Positions 45,605-57,329 are shown, counted from the stretch's first letter. The stretch is DNA of 64,000 bases from Cristatella mucedo (GCA_009760855.2 WPIO01000056.1:2750001-2814000), one strand, 5' to 3'. Notes: generated by a model not told the origin, from the sequence alone. Program-made: numbers and translations.

Positions 45605-47387
45605 CGTCATCAGAGAGAAGAGCGCGGAAGAAGGCGACGCATCGCGTCCTGCTTCCCTCCATTCGCTGCTTCATTCGCTGCTCGGATTGGAGCGCTGCAG
45701 CGCTGCAGAGGTCGCGCGCCGACTTGACTGCGGCGGCCAGCCCGGACGGCGACGTCTCTGACTGACCGAGAGAGAGGCTCGGCGGCGGCGAGCGGCGGTC
45801 GGGGGGAGGGAGGGCGCGAGACTGCTTTTGAAGTACCTACCGCGGCGCCGCCGCGCTACGGCCAGCGAATGCATTGAATGTCTCCGCTTCGGTTGCTGTT
45901 GAATACACTTTACCGTGGCGGCGACAACGGAAGCACTATTAAGCGAAGCGGCGCTGCTTCGTCGAGCGTCCGCTCGCGAGCTGGCGCGACGCTGTCGGGC
46001 GGAGCGAGCGGTGCAGCGCTCGCGCGAGCCTCGCGCCGCGATGTCCTACGCGAGAAAAGGCGTGAGCCACCGCCGCCGCTTTTGCCGGTCAAAGTCGCCG
46101 GCTCGCCTTCTCGCTCGCAAAGTCAAGGCCGTCGCTGCCACGCGTCAGCTCAGCCGCCTTCGCAACGCTTTCGCGCCTTGACTTTGCGGCGGTTCCTACG
46201 GTGGCGCCCGGATGCCGCCACCGTCGCTGGCGCGCGGCTTGAGCGGCGTTCTGAGGATGACCACAAAAAAAAGTGCAACGTTCCTTGGCACCCCCAGCAA
46301 TCTAGCGCGCCGCCACGTGACGGGTCAGACGCACTGCCGGTTCGTTCGTCTGCAACGCAGCGGGCCGTCGCAGCCGGCCATTGCCGGAACCGTAAAGGTT
46401 GCGTCCGGTCCAGGCAGGCCCTGCCTCAAAGGAGGCGCATTGCCTGCCGACGATTGCACGATATCCCGACTTTTTTTTGAGAGACGGCCCAGCGGTCGCC
46501 GCCGCAGCCGCTGTAGCCGTACCTCGCGTAGGTCTGCCGCCAGGCACACCCACCGAGGGGCTGCCCTCACTCAGCCTATGACGGACGCCTTCAGTGGAGA
46601 TCGTCCCACCAGTCGTCGCGAAAATCACACCGACCCGCGCCGCCCCCTCCCCGCCGCCAGCGAGATCGGGGGGGGGGGCCCTTGCGGTCCAATCTGCCGC
46701 AACCGGACAGACGCCGCGAATATACCGGCCGCCGAGCTTCTTGATCGCGGAGGCGTTGAACGAGGCGAAGCTGCGATGGAGGGATCGCCCCGATCGCCGA
46801 TCGATCGACGCCGGCAGCGCGGCTTCAAGATGCGCGACCGGTACGCGCCAATAGGGGGCGCCAATTGATGGGGCAAAGACAGACGGTGGCGACGAGGCGC
46901 CGACAAGGACGCCGCTAGACCAGTGACGCGCCGGCTCTCTCCGGGTGCTGAGCCGCGGGGGCCCACCCAAGGCGCTCCCGCCGCGCTCAGCGCTGGAGCG
47001 GGGGCGGGTCTCTTGGCTTGCGGCTGTTACGATGGCGGCGGCGCGGGTTCCCGCGTCCTCTTGGCTTGCGGCTGCTACGATCGCGGCGTGCGGGTTCCCG
47101 CGTCCGGTCGGGACTAGTCCGAAAACGCCGCGCGCTCAGTAGCCGCCACGCGACGAATTCTGGCGACACCTGAAGCCGGTTGCACGGCTAGCGTAGGTGC
47201 TGCACCAATGTACGAAGGTGTCGGGAACGTTGCAGCGACGAAGAACGGCCCGTAGCTTAGCATAACAAGGCCATTACAAAACGCACCACGTGTCTTATTT
47301 ATAGCAGCAGCGGACGGTTACAGACGTTCAACAGCGGCCATAACGCGTCTCCGACGCCGGAAAATAGCCGCCAACGATGAGGAATGC
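45605..47387. other. CpG-rich DNA after the aquaporin gene, no gene called
   Basis: Long frames exist on both strands (46.2-46.9 kb), but none shows a domain and they overlap each other. A tandem duplication of about 51 bp (ctcttggcttgcggctg at 47010 and 47061) is present. No clean poly(A) signal for the aquaporin gene is seen. Confidence 0.5.
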
Positions 47388-47800
47388 AATGTAGACCTCT
47401 CCTTCTGTAACTACAAAAGCCACAAGATTAAGTTGGTGCTATGCAGGAGACTCTGCTCATTCAAAGCGTAAGCGGCTTCCGGCGCGCATGCGCGACTTTA
47501 TCTCGTGCGGTGAAAAAAGTGAGCACAGCTGAGTCTGGCAGGCAGCCGAGGAAGTGAGCTGTTAGCACGGCCGTAACAACGATGGGCGGCTGGAATGATT
47601 GTGCCACAGTCGGCAGCAGGAGAGTAGGTGTCATTGCGTGCGAGTTGTGATCCACAGTCTAGGACTTGCCCAGCTGAAGCTTCTGTCGCCAACGGTCTTT
47701 CAGCGTAGAAATATAAAGGTAATTTGCTTTCCATACAGGACCAGCGCACACGAGGAGGCAGAAACTGGTGCAGCAGTTAGTACGAAGGAGCCAAGCCGTG
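47388..47800 (-). mobile_element. LINE-B 3' end, diverged
   Basis: In reverse it carries the LINE-B landmarks: gacctctccttctgtaacta at the tail side, gcgtaagcggcttccgg, and gcttctgtcgccaacggtct. It is 5' truncated at about 47.8 kb. Confidence 0.75.
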
Positions 47801-48367
47801 GCGCGGGCATTATGAGACAGCTTGAGAACTTGGCTCAGTATCCGTTAATAAACAGTAAGCCGTCGCGGCTCCGTCGGCAAAAGAGACGCATGGCTGAACC
47901 TCTTGAGGTTCGTTTACTATCCATGCAGCCATATTCATCACCAGCTAAGTAGTTTTTTGGTAACCCAAATTGAACTGTAATACTCCACAGTCTAGACAGA
48001 ACCAGGCATTATTTCATTATTAGATTTTTTTGCAAGCCATCGCGATGGACGGACAGTCGCATACGACGAGTCGAGTGGATCGAGCGATTGCTAGTCACGC
48101 GATGGCTAAGTGGTCTTATGGAAACTTTCAAGTTTGGTCACTTGTCAAATACGGTGCCTCAGTTTCGAGCAGACGGTGACGATAACTAGAGAGCATCGCC
48201 GAAGAGCAAATTCAACCGCAGCTGCGAATATTTTCGGGCCAAGGCTCCGGAGGCCAAGGACGAGGCTCCTGGACGGGTTAACCGGAAAATAAAACGCGAA
48301 AAACCTCTGCCGCCAGCCGAGGAGACACCTGCCGGACGGGTGCTCCCTCAAACCGCAGCAGTCATTT
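47801..48367. other. No gene recognised
   Basis: Mixed-composition sequence between a LINE-B tail and a LINE-A tail. No supported feature. Confidence 0.5.
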
Positions 48368-51122
48368 AATAATGATAATAATATTAATAATAATGTACTT
48401 GATAAAGTGCCCTCAGAGAACTTAATCTCCTTCTAGGCGCTGTACATTTGCTGCAAAGGGAAATGCAATTAAATGGTAAGTAAAAGCATGCTTGAAAAAT
48501 AAACAAAACGAATAACATGGTTAGGGGTGACATGCACAGGGTCAGCAAGCAAATGTGGTTAGTGGCAGCATGCACAGTGTCAGCACGCGTAAGCACGTGA
48601 AGGACGAATCACAGGGACCTACTAAAGGCTGTCCTAAATAGGTGTGTTTTTAAGTTTCTTTTAAATGTGGTCAGGTCAGGGGATGTTCTGACGCAGGTCG
48701 GGAGGGAGTTCCAGGCTTTGGGAGCTTACGAACTAAATGCATGGTCTCCAAAGGATTTGAGGTTTGTACGAGATATTTCTAGACTGTTGGATTCCGAAAA
48801 GCGGGTGGTACGATGCTTAGCCTGATGGGGTAGTATATCTGACAGATAGGCTGGAGCCATAGAATGAAGGGACCTAAAAGTGAGCGACAAAACCTTGAAG
48901 TCAATCCGTTGCTTGACTGGTAGCCAGTGCAGGTCGGCGAGAAGTGGAGTAACGTGGCAACTGCGACGCTCACGACAGACAAGCCTAGCTGCAGAGTTTT
49001 GCACCAGCTGCAATCGCCTGATCGCACATGCTGGTAGGCCAGTAAGCAGTAAGTTGCAGAAGTCGAGACGAGATGTCACGAATGCATGGACCAACTTGGA
49101 CGTGGTATCTTTATCTAAACAAGCCCGAATTTTAGCAATATTATGAAGCTGAAAGTAGGCAGATTTGACTGTGGAGCTGATATGGTCGTCTAACGAGAGG
49201 TCGCTTTGGAATATGACACCAAGATTTTGAGCTGATTCGACAGGAGATATGCTGGCAGAGCCAATTTTGAGCGTCAGCCTTTCCAATTTCTGAATCACAC
49301 TGGGTTTGCCCATAACTAGTAAGTTAGTTTTGTCATCGCTTAGTTTTAGAAAATTTGCTGCCATCCATGCGGGGATGTCATCAATGCATGCAGAAAGTGA
49401 GTTGAGAGAATTTGAGGTGCTCGAAGGCTGGGAGGGATCAAAGCAAAGGTACAACTGAGTGTCATCCGCATAGAAGTGAAAGCTTAGATTGTGCTTGGCA
49501 ATCACATCAGCAAGAGGGAGAGTATAAACCGTGAAAAGAACCGGACTTAGCACGGAGCCCTGAGGTACTCCATATTTCAGAGGTACTTCAGATGATCTTT
49601 GTCCATTCACGTCAATACTCTGGAGTCTCACACTGAGATAGGACCTGAACAACTGCAGAGCAGTGCCAGTGATGCCCAGGCGAGATGAGATGAGAGGTGC
49701 TCTACAAGTATTTTGTGATCGATGGTATCAAAAGCTGCCGAAAGATCGAGCAAAACAAGAAGATACACTCTACCCATGTCTGCATTCCTAAGTAGGTCGT
49801 TGTATACCCGAAGCAATGCTGACTCTGTGGAGTGATTAGCTCTGAAGCCAGACTGGAACTTACTAGCAAGGTGTGAGCTTTCGATATACGAGTTCAGCTG
49901 GTCTGCCACGACCCGTTCCAGTGTCTTTGATAGGAATGGTAGAAGGGAGACTGGGCGGTAGTTGCTCAAGTTCTCTTGGTCTAGTGTTGCTTTCTTGAGG
50001 AGAGGACTGACTACAGCTTTTTTGAATGGTGCTGGGACATGACCTGAGGCTAATGACATATTAATGATGTTAGTTATGCATGGCAGCAGCAGATCAATGC
50101 AATGTAGGAGCAGGGCAGTGGGAATAGGGTCCAGTGGACTTGTTGTCTTCTTTGATTGAGATACGAACTTTAGGACTAGATCACTAGTGACCTGCTTAAA
50201 TGTAGACATTGAGGTGCAGCCAGGAACCGAGGAACAGCATTCTAGTGGGGAGGTTGTCATCGCAGAGATGGATTCCCTGATCTTGTCTATCTTCTGCACA
50301 AATAATCGAGGGAAGCGATCGACTAGATCATCACAAGGATCATCAGGTAAGGAGCTAATCTGGGAACGGTTGAGGAGATGGTTTAACGTCGACATCGGCA
50401 TTTTTGGATTGTGCATCTGTGATTCAACAATGTTTCTATAGAAGCTAGACTTCGCCTTTGCTAGGATCGATTGGTACGACCTACAGTAGTCTTCATAAGC
50501 CTGTCGATGGACAGCTAGTCCGGATCTTTTGTATGCTTTTTCAAGCTTTCGTTTAGTAGACCTGGCTAGATTAATGTCTGTGGTAAACCATAGGCCGTCT
50601 GGGCGGGGGCGCACAGTGCGCTTTGTCAGAAGTGTAAACTCATCGAACGTGTCAGCTAGTATTTTGTTGTAGCTATCCACCAATGATGACAGATCGGAGG
50701 GAGGACTGAGCAGCAGAGTCGAAGCAGATATTCTCGCACGGACAGCATCGATGTTAAGGGTCTTGAGGTATCGCGATTCACAGGTTATTTTAGAGGAGGA
50801 TTTGGGCAAACACTGTAGATTGAATGAGATCTGCATGTGGTCAGATAAGCAGGATTTTGTAATAATTGGTGATGACAAAGTGCAGTTGTATGAGAAGATC
50901 TGGTCGAGTGTGTGACCCTTGATGTGGGTAGGGCCATGCACATGAGCCATAAGAGACAATGAGTCAGTCAATGCACGAAATTCGGTGCTGAAAGCGTCAG
51001 ATACGTTATCAAAGTGAACGTTGAAATCACCCATAACGAGGAAGGATCGATTTCTTGCACACAGAATCAAAATGAGATCGGAGAAATCTGAGATAAAGGA
51101 GGATTTGGTACCTGGTGAGCGA
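48368..51122 (-). mobile_element. LINE-A, best preserved copy: partial endonuclease plus full RT
   Basis: A non-LTR retrotransposon of the L2/CR1 group. From the 5' side (51.12 kb) it has the C-terminal half of the apurinic-type endonuclease (VMGDFNVHFD; CLSDHMQISFN with the catalytic SDH), a linker, and RT with NYRPVSLLPFLSKTLE, FQSGFRANHSTESALLR, LLDLSAAFDTIDH, GVPQGSVLSPVLF and catalytic FYADDTQLY. The conserved C-terminal region, the 3' UTR, the terminal hairpin and TAA repeats (48.37-48.39 kb) follow. The coding region is split into two open frames (51070-49628 and 49652-48726) by one shift at about 49682-49696, where gatga is present twice; the copy at 26.69 kb has it once. It is 5' truncated inside the endonuclease, right next to the damaged aquaporin copy, and not autonomous as it stands. 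Confidence 0.93.
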
Positions 51123-51654
51123 TAGATTTAGCGCATTTGCAGTCGCCGCGTCGACTCATCTTTTCCCGGTCCTTGCGCGTGCCATTAGTCAGCATTGTCG
51201 CTGTCGTAGTGGTCGCCTCCGGCCACGACGACCGTTTCTTTTTCATGTACGACCGTTTCTTGGTGTCCAGCGCCGAGGACCTGCGCTCGACCAATCTGTA
51301 CGTGGCGGCGTTCGGCGAGCTCCTCGGCACCGCCTTTCTCACCTACTTCGGCTGCAGCTCCGTGGCGAGCACGAGCGGTAACTTCGTAGGCATAGCGTTC
51401 GCTTTCGGCTTCGTCGTCGCCGCCGCCATCTGGATGCTGGCGAGCGTCAGCGGCGGCCACATCAATCCGGCCGTCACCATCGGCCTGCTGATGGCGCGGC
51501 GAGTCAGCCTCGTGCGCGCCTTCGTCTACGTCGTAGCGCAGATCGTCGGCGGCGCGCTGCTGCTCGGCCTCAACTGTGGCTGGCAGGCACAGCTTCCCAC
51601 CCCGCCGCTGCCGACGCCGCCAGCGCCGCCTCCCGAGTGCTCATTAGGCGCGAC

Positions 51655-51691
51655 GCAGCCCATGGCCGGCGTCTCGCCGGCCATGGGCTGC
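51655..51691. repeat. Perfect 16-bp inverted repeat in the aquaporin copy
   Basis: The arms gcagcccatggccggc (51655-51670) and 51676-51691 are exact reverse complements around the loop gtctc. The loop and the inner stem equal those of the intact gene; the outer bases differ on both arms together. Confidence 0.97.
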
Positions 51692-51959
51692 TTCGGCATT
51701 GAGCTGCTCACCACGTTTGTCCTCGTCGCCACCGTGACAGCCGTCTTCGACACGTCACGCGCCGACCTGCATGGCACCACCATTGGCCCGCTGGCCATTG
51801 GCGTCAGCGTCGCGCTCGGAGCGCTCGTTGCGATAACACATAAGATATAAAGCGATAGCATAGTAAGATACATATCAATAATCTTATAATATTAAATTAA
51901 ATATTTAATTGAACCCGGCAGGACAGGGCACCGCCGGCTAATGTATATATACTAATTAA

Positions 51960-51996
51960 AAATCTTTTCCTCGATAATATATATAATATAGTATTG

Positions 51997-52027
<31 letters not shown>

Positions 52028-52100
52028 TATTCTTATATCATTAATACTATGTTATATACTACATAATGAGATATATATGTATATATCTTATTATATAGTG
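51960..52100. repeat. TA-rich microsatellite in the former intron
   Basis: A (TA)n run lies at about 52004-52026, with other AT-rich blocks from 51.88 to 52.10 kb. It is inserted in GC-rich aquaporin intron sequence. Confidence 0.85.
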
Positions 52101-52639
52101 AGCAAGAGCGCTTTTCTTGAGCGCGGCCGTCCTGTGCTGAGCGGACAGAGAACCGTCTCCCCTCTCGTCCGGCGGAGACGCGCGAGCACTCGCTAGGTGC
52201 TCGAGGTCGAAACGCACGAGGCGCCCGCCGCCGCCGCCAAAGGAGGCACTTCTCGCCGGCACTGTTCGGCGACGCCGGCCGCCGCGCGGCCTCCCTCCCC
52301 CCCCCGAGGCCAGTCGGCCACGCGCGCACTCGTTCGGTCGCTAGCGGCGACCCAGCTATGGGCGACCCCCTTTGGCTCGGGTCGCAGCTATGCGGCCCGG
52401 CGGCGGCATAGGTGCCTGCTCGCGTCGCCGCCGAGTGGCGAGCGAGCCAGCCGGCTGGCTGGCTCGCGCGATCACCTCCCGAACTTTGTCGTCTCGCACG
52501 CAGGCGACGCGTCTGGTGACAAGCTTGGCTCTTAGATTAAATACCCGCCGCCTAAGCGGCTAACCGAAGCTAGTGGCTCGTCACCCACCAAGTGACGCCG
52601 ACGGCGTCAAGAGAAGGAGAGAAGGAGAGAGTTTGTGAC

Positions 52640-53260
52640 AGTTCCATAGTTATGCACACAAACCACAAAAGACAGTGAATGAATCCAGTCACTGCACGAA
52701 ATTCGGCGCTTAAAGCGTCAAGTTGTAAAAATGAGCGTTAAAACCATAACCCTTAACGAAGAAGTATCGATTTCTTGCACGCATAATCGAAATAGGATCA
52801 GAGGCAAGGGAGAACTTGAGTACCTGGGGGGCGGGGCGTTAGACTACTGCCACTATTGGCAGCTTGTTGGTCGTCAGGGACAATGAAAACCATAGATTCC
52901 AAAGTCTGCTCCGAGGAGACTGCACATGGGTGGTTGAAATTGAGGAAGGAACGGCGACAGGGGCGACTTAACCGCCAGTTTCCTTTGATCCTAGGGAAAT
53001 AAACGCTAAATCTGTCGGGACGGCGTCTGCTATGGTCTAAAAGTTAAGTGGATTTCAGCCAGGTCTCGGTCAAAGCGAACAGGTTGAGAACGGCGCCAGC
53101 CAATCAATCATGTCTTTTTATTTTTATGTGTTATTATTAACACTGCCGTATGCTATTATTAGGGGTTTACTTCACTTTCATTTGAGCGAGCATTTTAGAG
53201 ACAAGCGTCAACGTGGGCCGCCCGGGTTATAGCAGACCTAATCACGTGACCCTTTCATTA
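52640..53260 (-). mobile_element. LINE-A endonuclease region, decayed
   Basis: In reverse it matches the endonuclease part of the 25-28-kb copy (27.57-28.15 kb). Examples are gcacgaaattcggcgcttaa, tatcgatttcttgcacgc and cagccaggtctcggtcaaag. It is too different from the copy ending at 51.12 kb to be its missing 5' end. Confidence 0.7.
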
Positions 53261-53261
53261 G

Positions 53262-54130
53262 GTGACCACATCGGCTCCGCCGGTCGAGTCTGCCTACTTT
53301 CAGCTACATAACATTGCTAAAATTCAGGCTTGTTTAGATAGGGATACCAATTTAAATTGGTCCATGTAATTGTGACATCCCGTCTTGACTTCTGTAACTC
53401 ACTGCTTGCTTCTCTATCGGCCTGTGCATTAAATAAATAAATAAATAAATCCAAGCTGATTTAACAGCCTCTTTTTGTATAGCGATAGAAGAGCCTTTAC
53501 GGCTATCACCACCACTTGCAGTTGCGATAAAGGATTGCCCACCGCAGGAATCGAACCCACGACCTCGGGCCCGAGGTCGTGAAAAGCAACCACCTTACCC
53601 AGTGTGCCATCACGGCTCACCATCAGGCGCTTACAGTTGATTCCAAACTCAGCAGCCAGGCTTGTCTGTCGTGAGCGTCGCAGTGCCACATCTCACCAAT
53701 TCTCGCCGACCTGCACTGGCTCCCAGTCAAGCAATGCATTGACTTCAAAGTTTCGTTACTTACTTGCAGGTCTCTTTATTCTTTGGCTCAAACCAACCTA
53801 TCATCAGATCTACTCCCCCACCGGGCTAAGTAAGCATCGTGCCACTCGCTTTTTGGAATCTAATTGCTCATCTATACCTCGTACAAACCTCAAATCTTTT
53901 GGAGACCGTGCCTTTAGTTCGTATGTTTGCAAAGCACGGGACTCACTCCCGACCTGAGTCACATCTCCTGATTTGACCACATTTGAAAAGAAACTAAAAC
54001 GCACCTATTTATCACAAAATTTAGTGGGTCCCTATGATTCGACCTTTGTGTGCTTATGCGTGCTGACGCTGTGCATGCTGCCACTAACCAAACTTTCATG
54101 CTGACCCTGTGCATGTCACAACTAACCATA
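53262..54130 (+). mobile_element. LINE-A 3' region, split by SINE-B
   Basis: Coding blocks of the LINE-A C-terminal region occur before (ctgcctactttcagctacat, about 53.29 kb) and after the SINE (LQLIPNSAARLVCRERRS at about 53.64 kb; PRTNLKSFGDRAFSSYV at about 53.9 kb). The 3' UTR start follows. It is decayed, and meets another LINE-A tail in opposite orientation at about 54.13 kb. Confidence 0.85.
53428..53622 (-). mobile_element. SINE-B (tRNA-derived), best copy
   Basis: Minus strand: gagccgtgatggcacactgg (A-box region), then a perfect 24-bp palindrome, then gtgggttcgattcctgcgg (B-box), a conserved body, and ggctgttaaatcagcttgga with (ATTT)n. It interrupts the LINE-A sequence cctgtgca/atcaggcgc. 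It has no coding potential. Confidence 0.88.
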
Positions 54131-54400
54131 ATAATAATTAATAATAATAATTCACTTGATAAAGCGCCGAGAACTTAATCTCTCTCTAGGCGCTTTACAT
54201 CTGCTGTAAAGTGAAATGCAATTGAATGGTAAGTAAAATCATGCTTGAAAAACAGACGAAATAAATAATATAGTTAGGGGTGACATGCACAGGGTCAGCA
54301 TGCAAATGTGGTTAGTGGCAGCATGCACAGTGTCAGCACGCATAAGCACATCAAGGACGAACCACAGGGACCCACTAAATGCTGTCCTAAATAGCCATAA
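54120..54400 (-). mobile_element. LINE-A 3' tail
   Basis: TAA repeats are followed by a slightly deleted hairpin (aaagcgccgagaacttaatc), then 3' UTR landmarks to gacccactaaatgctgtcct. It is 5' truncated. Confidence 0.85.
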
Positions 54401-54545
54401 ATAACCATGATATTCTTGTTGTTAATTGAGCATGCTATCACTAACAATTCGACCGTGCTTCCTTTGCAGCAAATTTAAAGTGCCTGTAAAGAGATGAGTT
54501 CTATGACGGAGCTACGTTAAATTATTATTGTTATCGTTATTATTA
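54400..54545 (+). mobile_element. LINE-A 3' tail in opposite orientation
   Basis: Reads gtgcttcctttgcagcaaat, aaagtgcctgtaaagagatg, then ATTATTATT. Together with the preceding tail it forms a head-to-head pair. Confidence 0.7.
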
Positions 54546-55012
54546 TCACCACTAATAACTAGTATCACCACAAAAGCGATTCGCACGTCGCGAGACCGAG
54601 GTCTCGCCCAGGGCCTCAAGTCAGCAATAATTCGCTCGTCTTCCATTGCATTTAATCCACTTGAGAACGATTTGAGGTAGAGATTTCCAGTAGACACTGT
54701 ACGCGGTGAGCTGCAGCGGTCGGCCGCCACGCCCCATCCAGAAACTTCGCTCGTCTCCCCAACGCACAAGCAGGCGACCAGGAGGGCAGTAAGTACAGTA
54801 CGGCGCAACCGACGATGCCAATATATCGATGTTGGACGAAACGCCTCCTCGCTTTCTCTCCCGAGCGAAGTTGTCCGCGAGCGAGCGCCCACAGCGACAT
54901 GCCACCACTGCGCAGGCGTCAAGGAGGCGGCACGTGCTGACGTAAGCAGGCGCATGCGGCGAGCCACCATTATTTACGTGACCGTGACCTTGGCTGTTGA
55001 CTGGTGGCAGTG
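54546..55012. other. Upstream region of ISCU
   Basis: GC-rich, probably promoter and 5' UTR. No TATA box can be placed with confidence. Minus-strand frames here are GC shadows. Confidence 0.4.
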
Positions 55013-56144
55013 ATGGCTCTCTTTCGCGCTGCCCGACTGGGTTCGTCCGCCGTTTCGACCTTGTCGGCGAAGTCCCTGCCAAATCTGACCTCGGTGCTGT
55101 CGAAATGTGCATATCACGAGAAGGTGAGAATGTGAATGGCCGCTCGCAAGCGTTCTTCGCGCACAAGCGAATGACGCTGCAAAATGGTCCGGCTGCGGTC
55201 GAGCTGTAGCCGGAAACAGGGCGCTGCGCCGTCGGTTCCGGCGTGCGCAGGCCCTCTGCCAGCAAGCGGCGTTGCGCGTTCTGCACTCGCAGGCAGCACC
55301 GGTGAGCAGTGCCGCCACCTGGGAGTGCTGCGGCGGCCGTTAAGCGCACGGCAGACCGCGCTGCAACGTCCGGTCGGAACCAAATACGGCTTGACCTTGA
55401 ATCTAGTCTGACATTGAAGCTGATCTGGCCGGCCGCTCGCTATTCTCGGCCAAATTCTCTCGCCCCAGTCGCTGCCTGCGGCCCGTGTAATAGCGAGCAG
55501 GCCGGAGTGCCGTCGCTCGCGCCGGACCTCCCAGCCTCGCTTCGAAATAAGGCCGCGGACCCAAATCGTGACCGGCTATCTATTTGCCCGCAAGCCGATG
55601 CACCGAGGCAGCAGCAGCAGCGCCGCCTGGTTTTAGAGGGCCCACCTAGACAGGGCCGAGTGCTAATTTGAATCCTGGTATTCTGTCGCGCTCGGGATGG
55701 CAAGAGTCTTGTCACTTTCTCTCTCTCTCTCTTCATCTCTCCTCTCGTCCTCTCTGCTCTCTCTCTCTCTCGTGCGTGCATGCATGTGTGCGAAAGAGAG
55801 ATGGTGGCACGAGGCCTCTCTGCTCATTGCTCGAAGATCCGCCGCTGTTAACTTGCTGCGTGTAGGTGATTGACCACTACGAGAATCCTCGCAACGTTGG
55901 CACCTTGAAGAAAGATGACGAGGACGTGGGCACCGGACTGGTTGGTGCTCCAGCCTGTGGCGATGTCATGAGACTTCAGGTGAGCTGAGCAGTGATTGCT
56001 CTCTACTCTGCCGACCACGTCTACATTGGTAGGCAGTGAGCCTACTTTGAAAATGCAATCTGTATATAAAGTCCACCACAGCCGACTAGTAGCACCAGCA
56101 ATAAGAGAAGAAGAGAGAGAGAGTGTGAGAGAGAGATGAGAGAA

Positions 56145-56202
<58 letters not shown>

Positions 56203-57294
56203 GAGAGAGAGAGAGAAGAGAAAGAGAAGAAAGAGAGTGAGATGAGAGAGAGCGGATATGACAAGTGAGAGGGAGACAGAAATGACAGTGGGATAGGACA
56301 AGCCAAATTGTTCATTTTGGCCAGCAGCCACGGTGAAGGCAGCATGTTGTGCTACAACAATCCCCCTCATCCTCCACCCCTCCCTCCTTCTTCACCCTCC
56401 TCCTCCTCCTCCTCAGCTCTCCCCCTATGTAGGGCTGTGCAAGGTACACATCGTGCGACCTCAGAGGGCAGGCAATGTCACGGGAAAGATCTGTGCGAAT
56501 CCTCTATTAAACGCTGAGGTAGCATCTTTGCATCCACCTGGCTTGTGAGCTAGTTGAGGTCGAGTGCACACAAGCCGTTATGTCTGCTAAGTGGTTTCTT
56601 GCCCCAATGCTGACTTAAGGAAGCTGCTGCCTCCACAGCTCACATTTGGCCACTATTGATTGGCTGAATCCTGATTCGGTCGGGGCTCAGAACTCGAGAA
56701 TTGCATGCCCACTGACCAATAGCAGGGATAATAAAAACGACAATACTATGGCAGACTTATAGCATCTTTGAGTGAACTGGATCTCATTCTAGGTTCTTTA
56801 CTATTGCTGGAAAGAAGCATGGCAATTGGTTAGTGACTTGTGCATGCCAACTGATTCTGTAGTGTGATGGCTTGTGTCAGGGCAGTAGCTCGTATCTAGC
56901 TGCAACCGAGCTCCAGGTGTGAGTGTATGCTGCTGCCACTGTCATGTGGGCTTGCTTGCATGACAACTGCACAGTTGGAACCCCTTTGGATACTGGATGT
57001 GGTATCGGCACCGAATTATTGCCGAAAAGTTGCTCTGTTTCGAGCTCCTAATGCGTGCTCCAATCTCCACGTGTCCGTGGACAGTACAATACTGAGTGGC
57101 CTTTGAGTGAGCAGATGATTGAGGCTGCACCGTCTGCTATTCTGTTTTGGCAGGGCTAATGAAAAGAAAAGCAACTAAGCCTCTGCAGCTAGTGATAAAT
57201 GGTATTACTCACCATTCAATGGCATTTCCCTTTGTAGCAAATGTAAAGTGCCTAGAGAGAGATTGAGTTCTCTGAGGGCGCTTTATCAAGTGCC

Positions 57295-57329
<35 letters not shown>

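Larger units (their letters stand above)
51200..52595 (+). pseudogene. Second aquaporin copy, half-gene lacking the second NPA
   Basis: Exon 1 (51245-51832) is strongly similar to exon 1 of the gene at 42.9 kb and keeps the first NPA ([11 protein letters not shown]). It starts ATG-TAC-GAC where the intact gene has ATG-GGT-GCG-TAC-GAC. Four residues (GGIV) are lost in the third membrane segment region, and a Pro-rich insert (PPLPTPPAPPPE) replaces part of loop C. The donor after exon 1 is ataac instead of gtaag, so the frame runs 5 codons further to a TAA (51848). Homology to intron 1 and intron 3 continues, but exons 2 and 3 (second NPA, sixth helix) and the 17-bp minisatellite are absent. 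A relic of exon 4 (52504-52595) has a good acceptor but a stop at 52533 where Trp is expected. The filter residue Q189 is Ala. A functional full channel is not possible; a half-channel product cannot be excluded from sequence alone. Confidence 0.88.

Noticed and set aside
46212-46970. Overlapping 218- and 222-codon frames on both strands
   Set aside because: Stops are rare at this GC level, composition is Arg/Pro/Gly-rich, and neither strand shows a motif or domain; I could not choose one.
53540-53622. tRNA gene on the minus strand
   Set aside because: The sequence has a large palindrome in place of an anticodon arm and belongs to a repeated family with a common body and tail; it is SINE-B.
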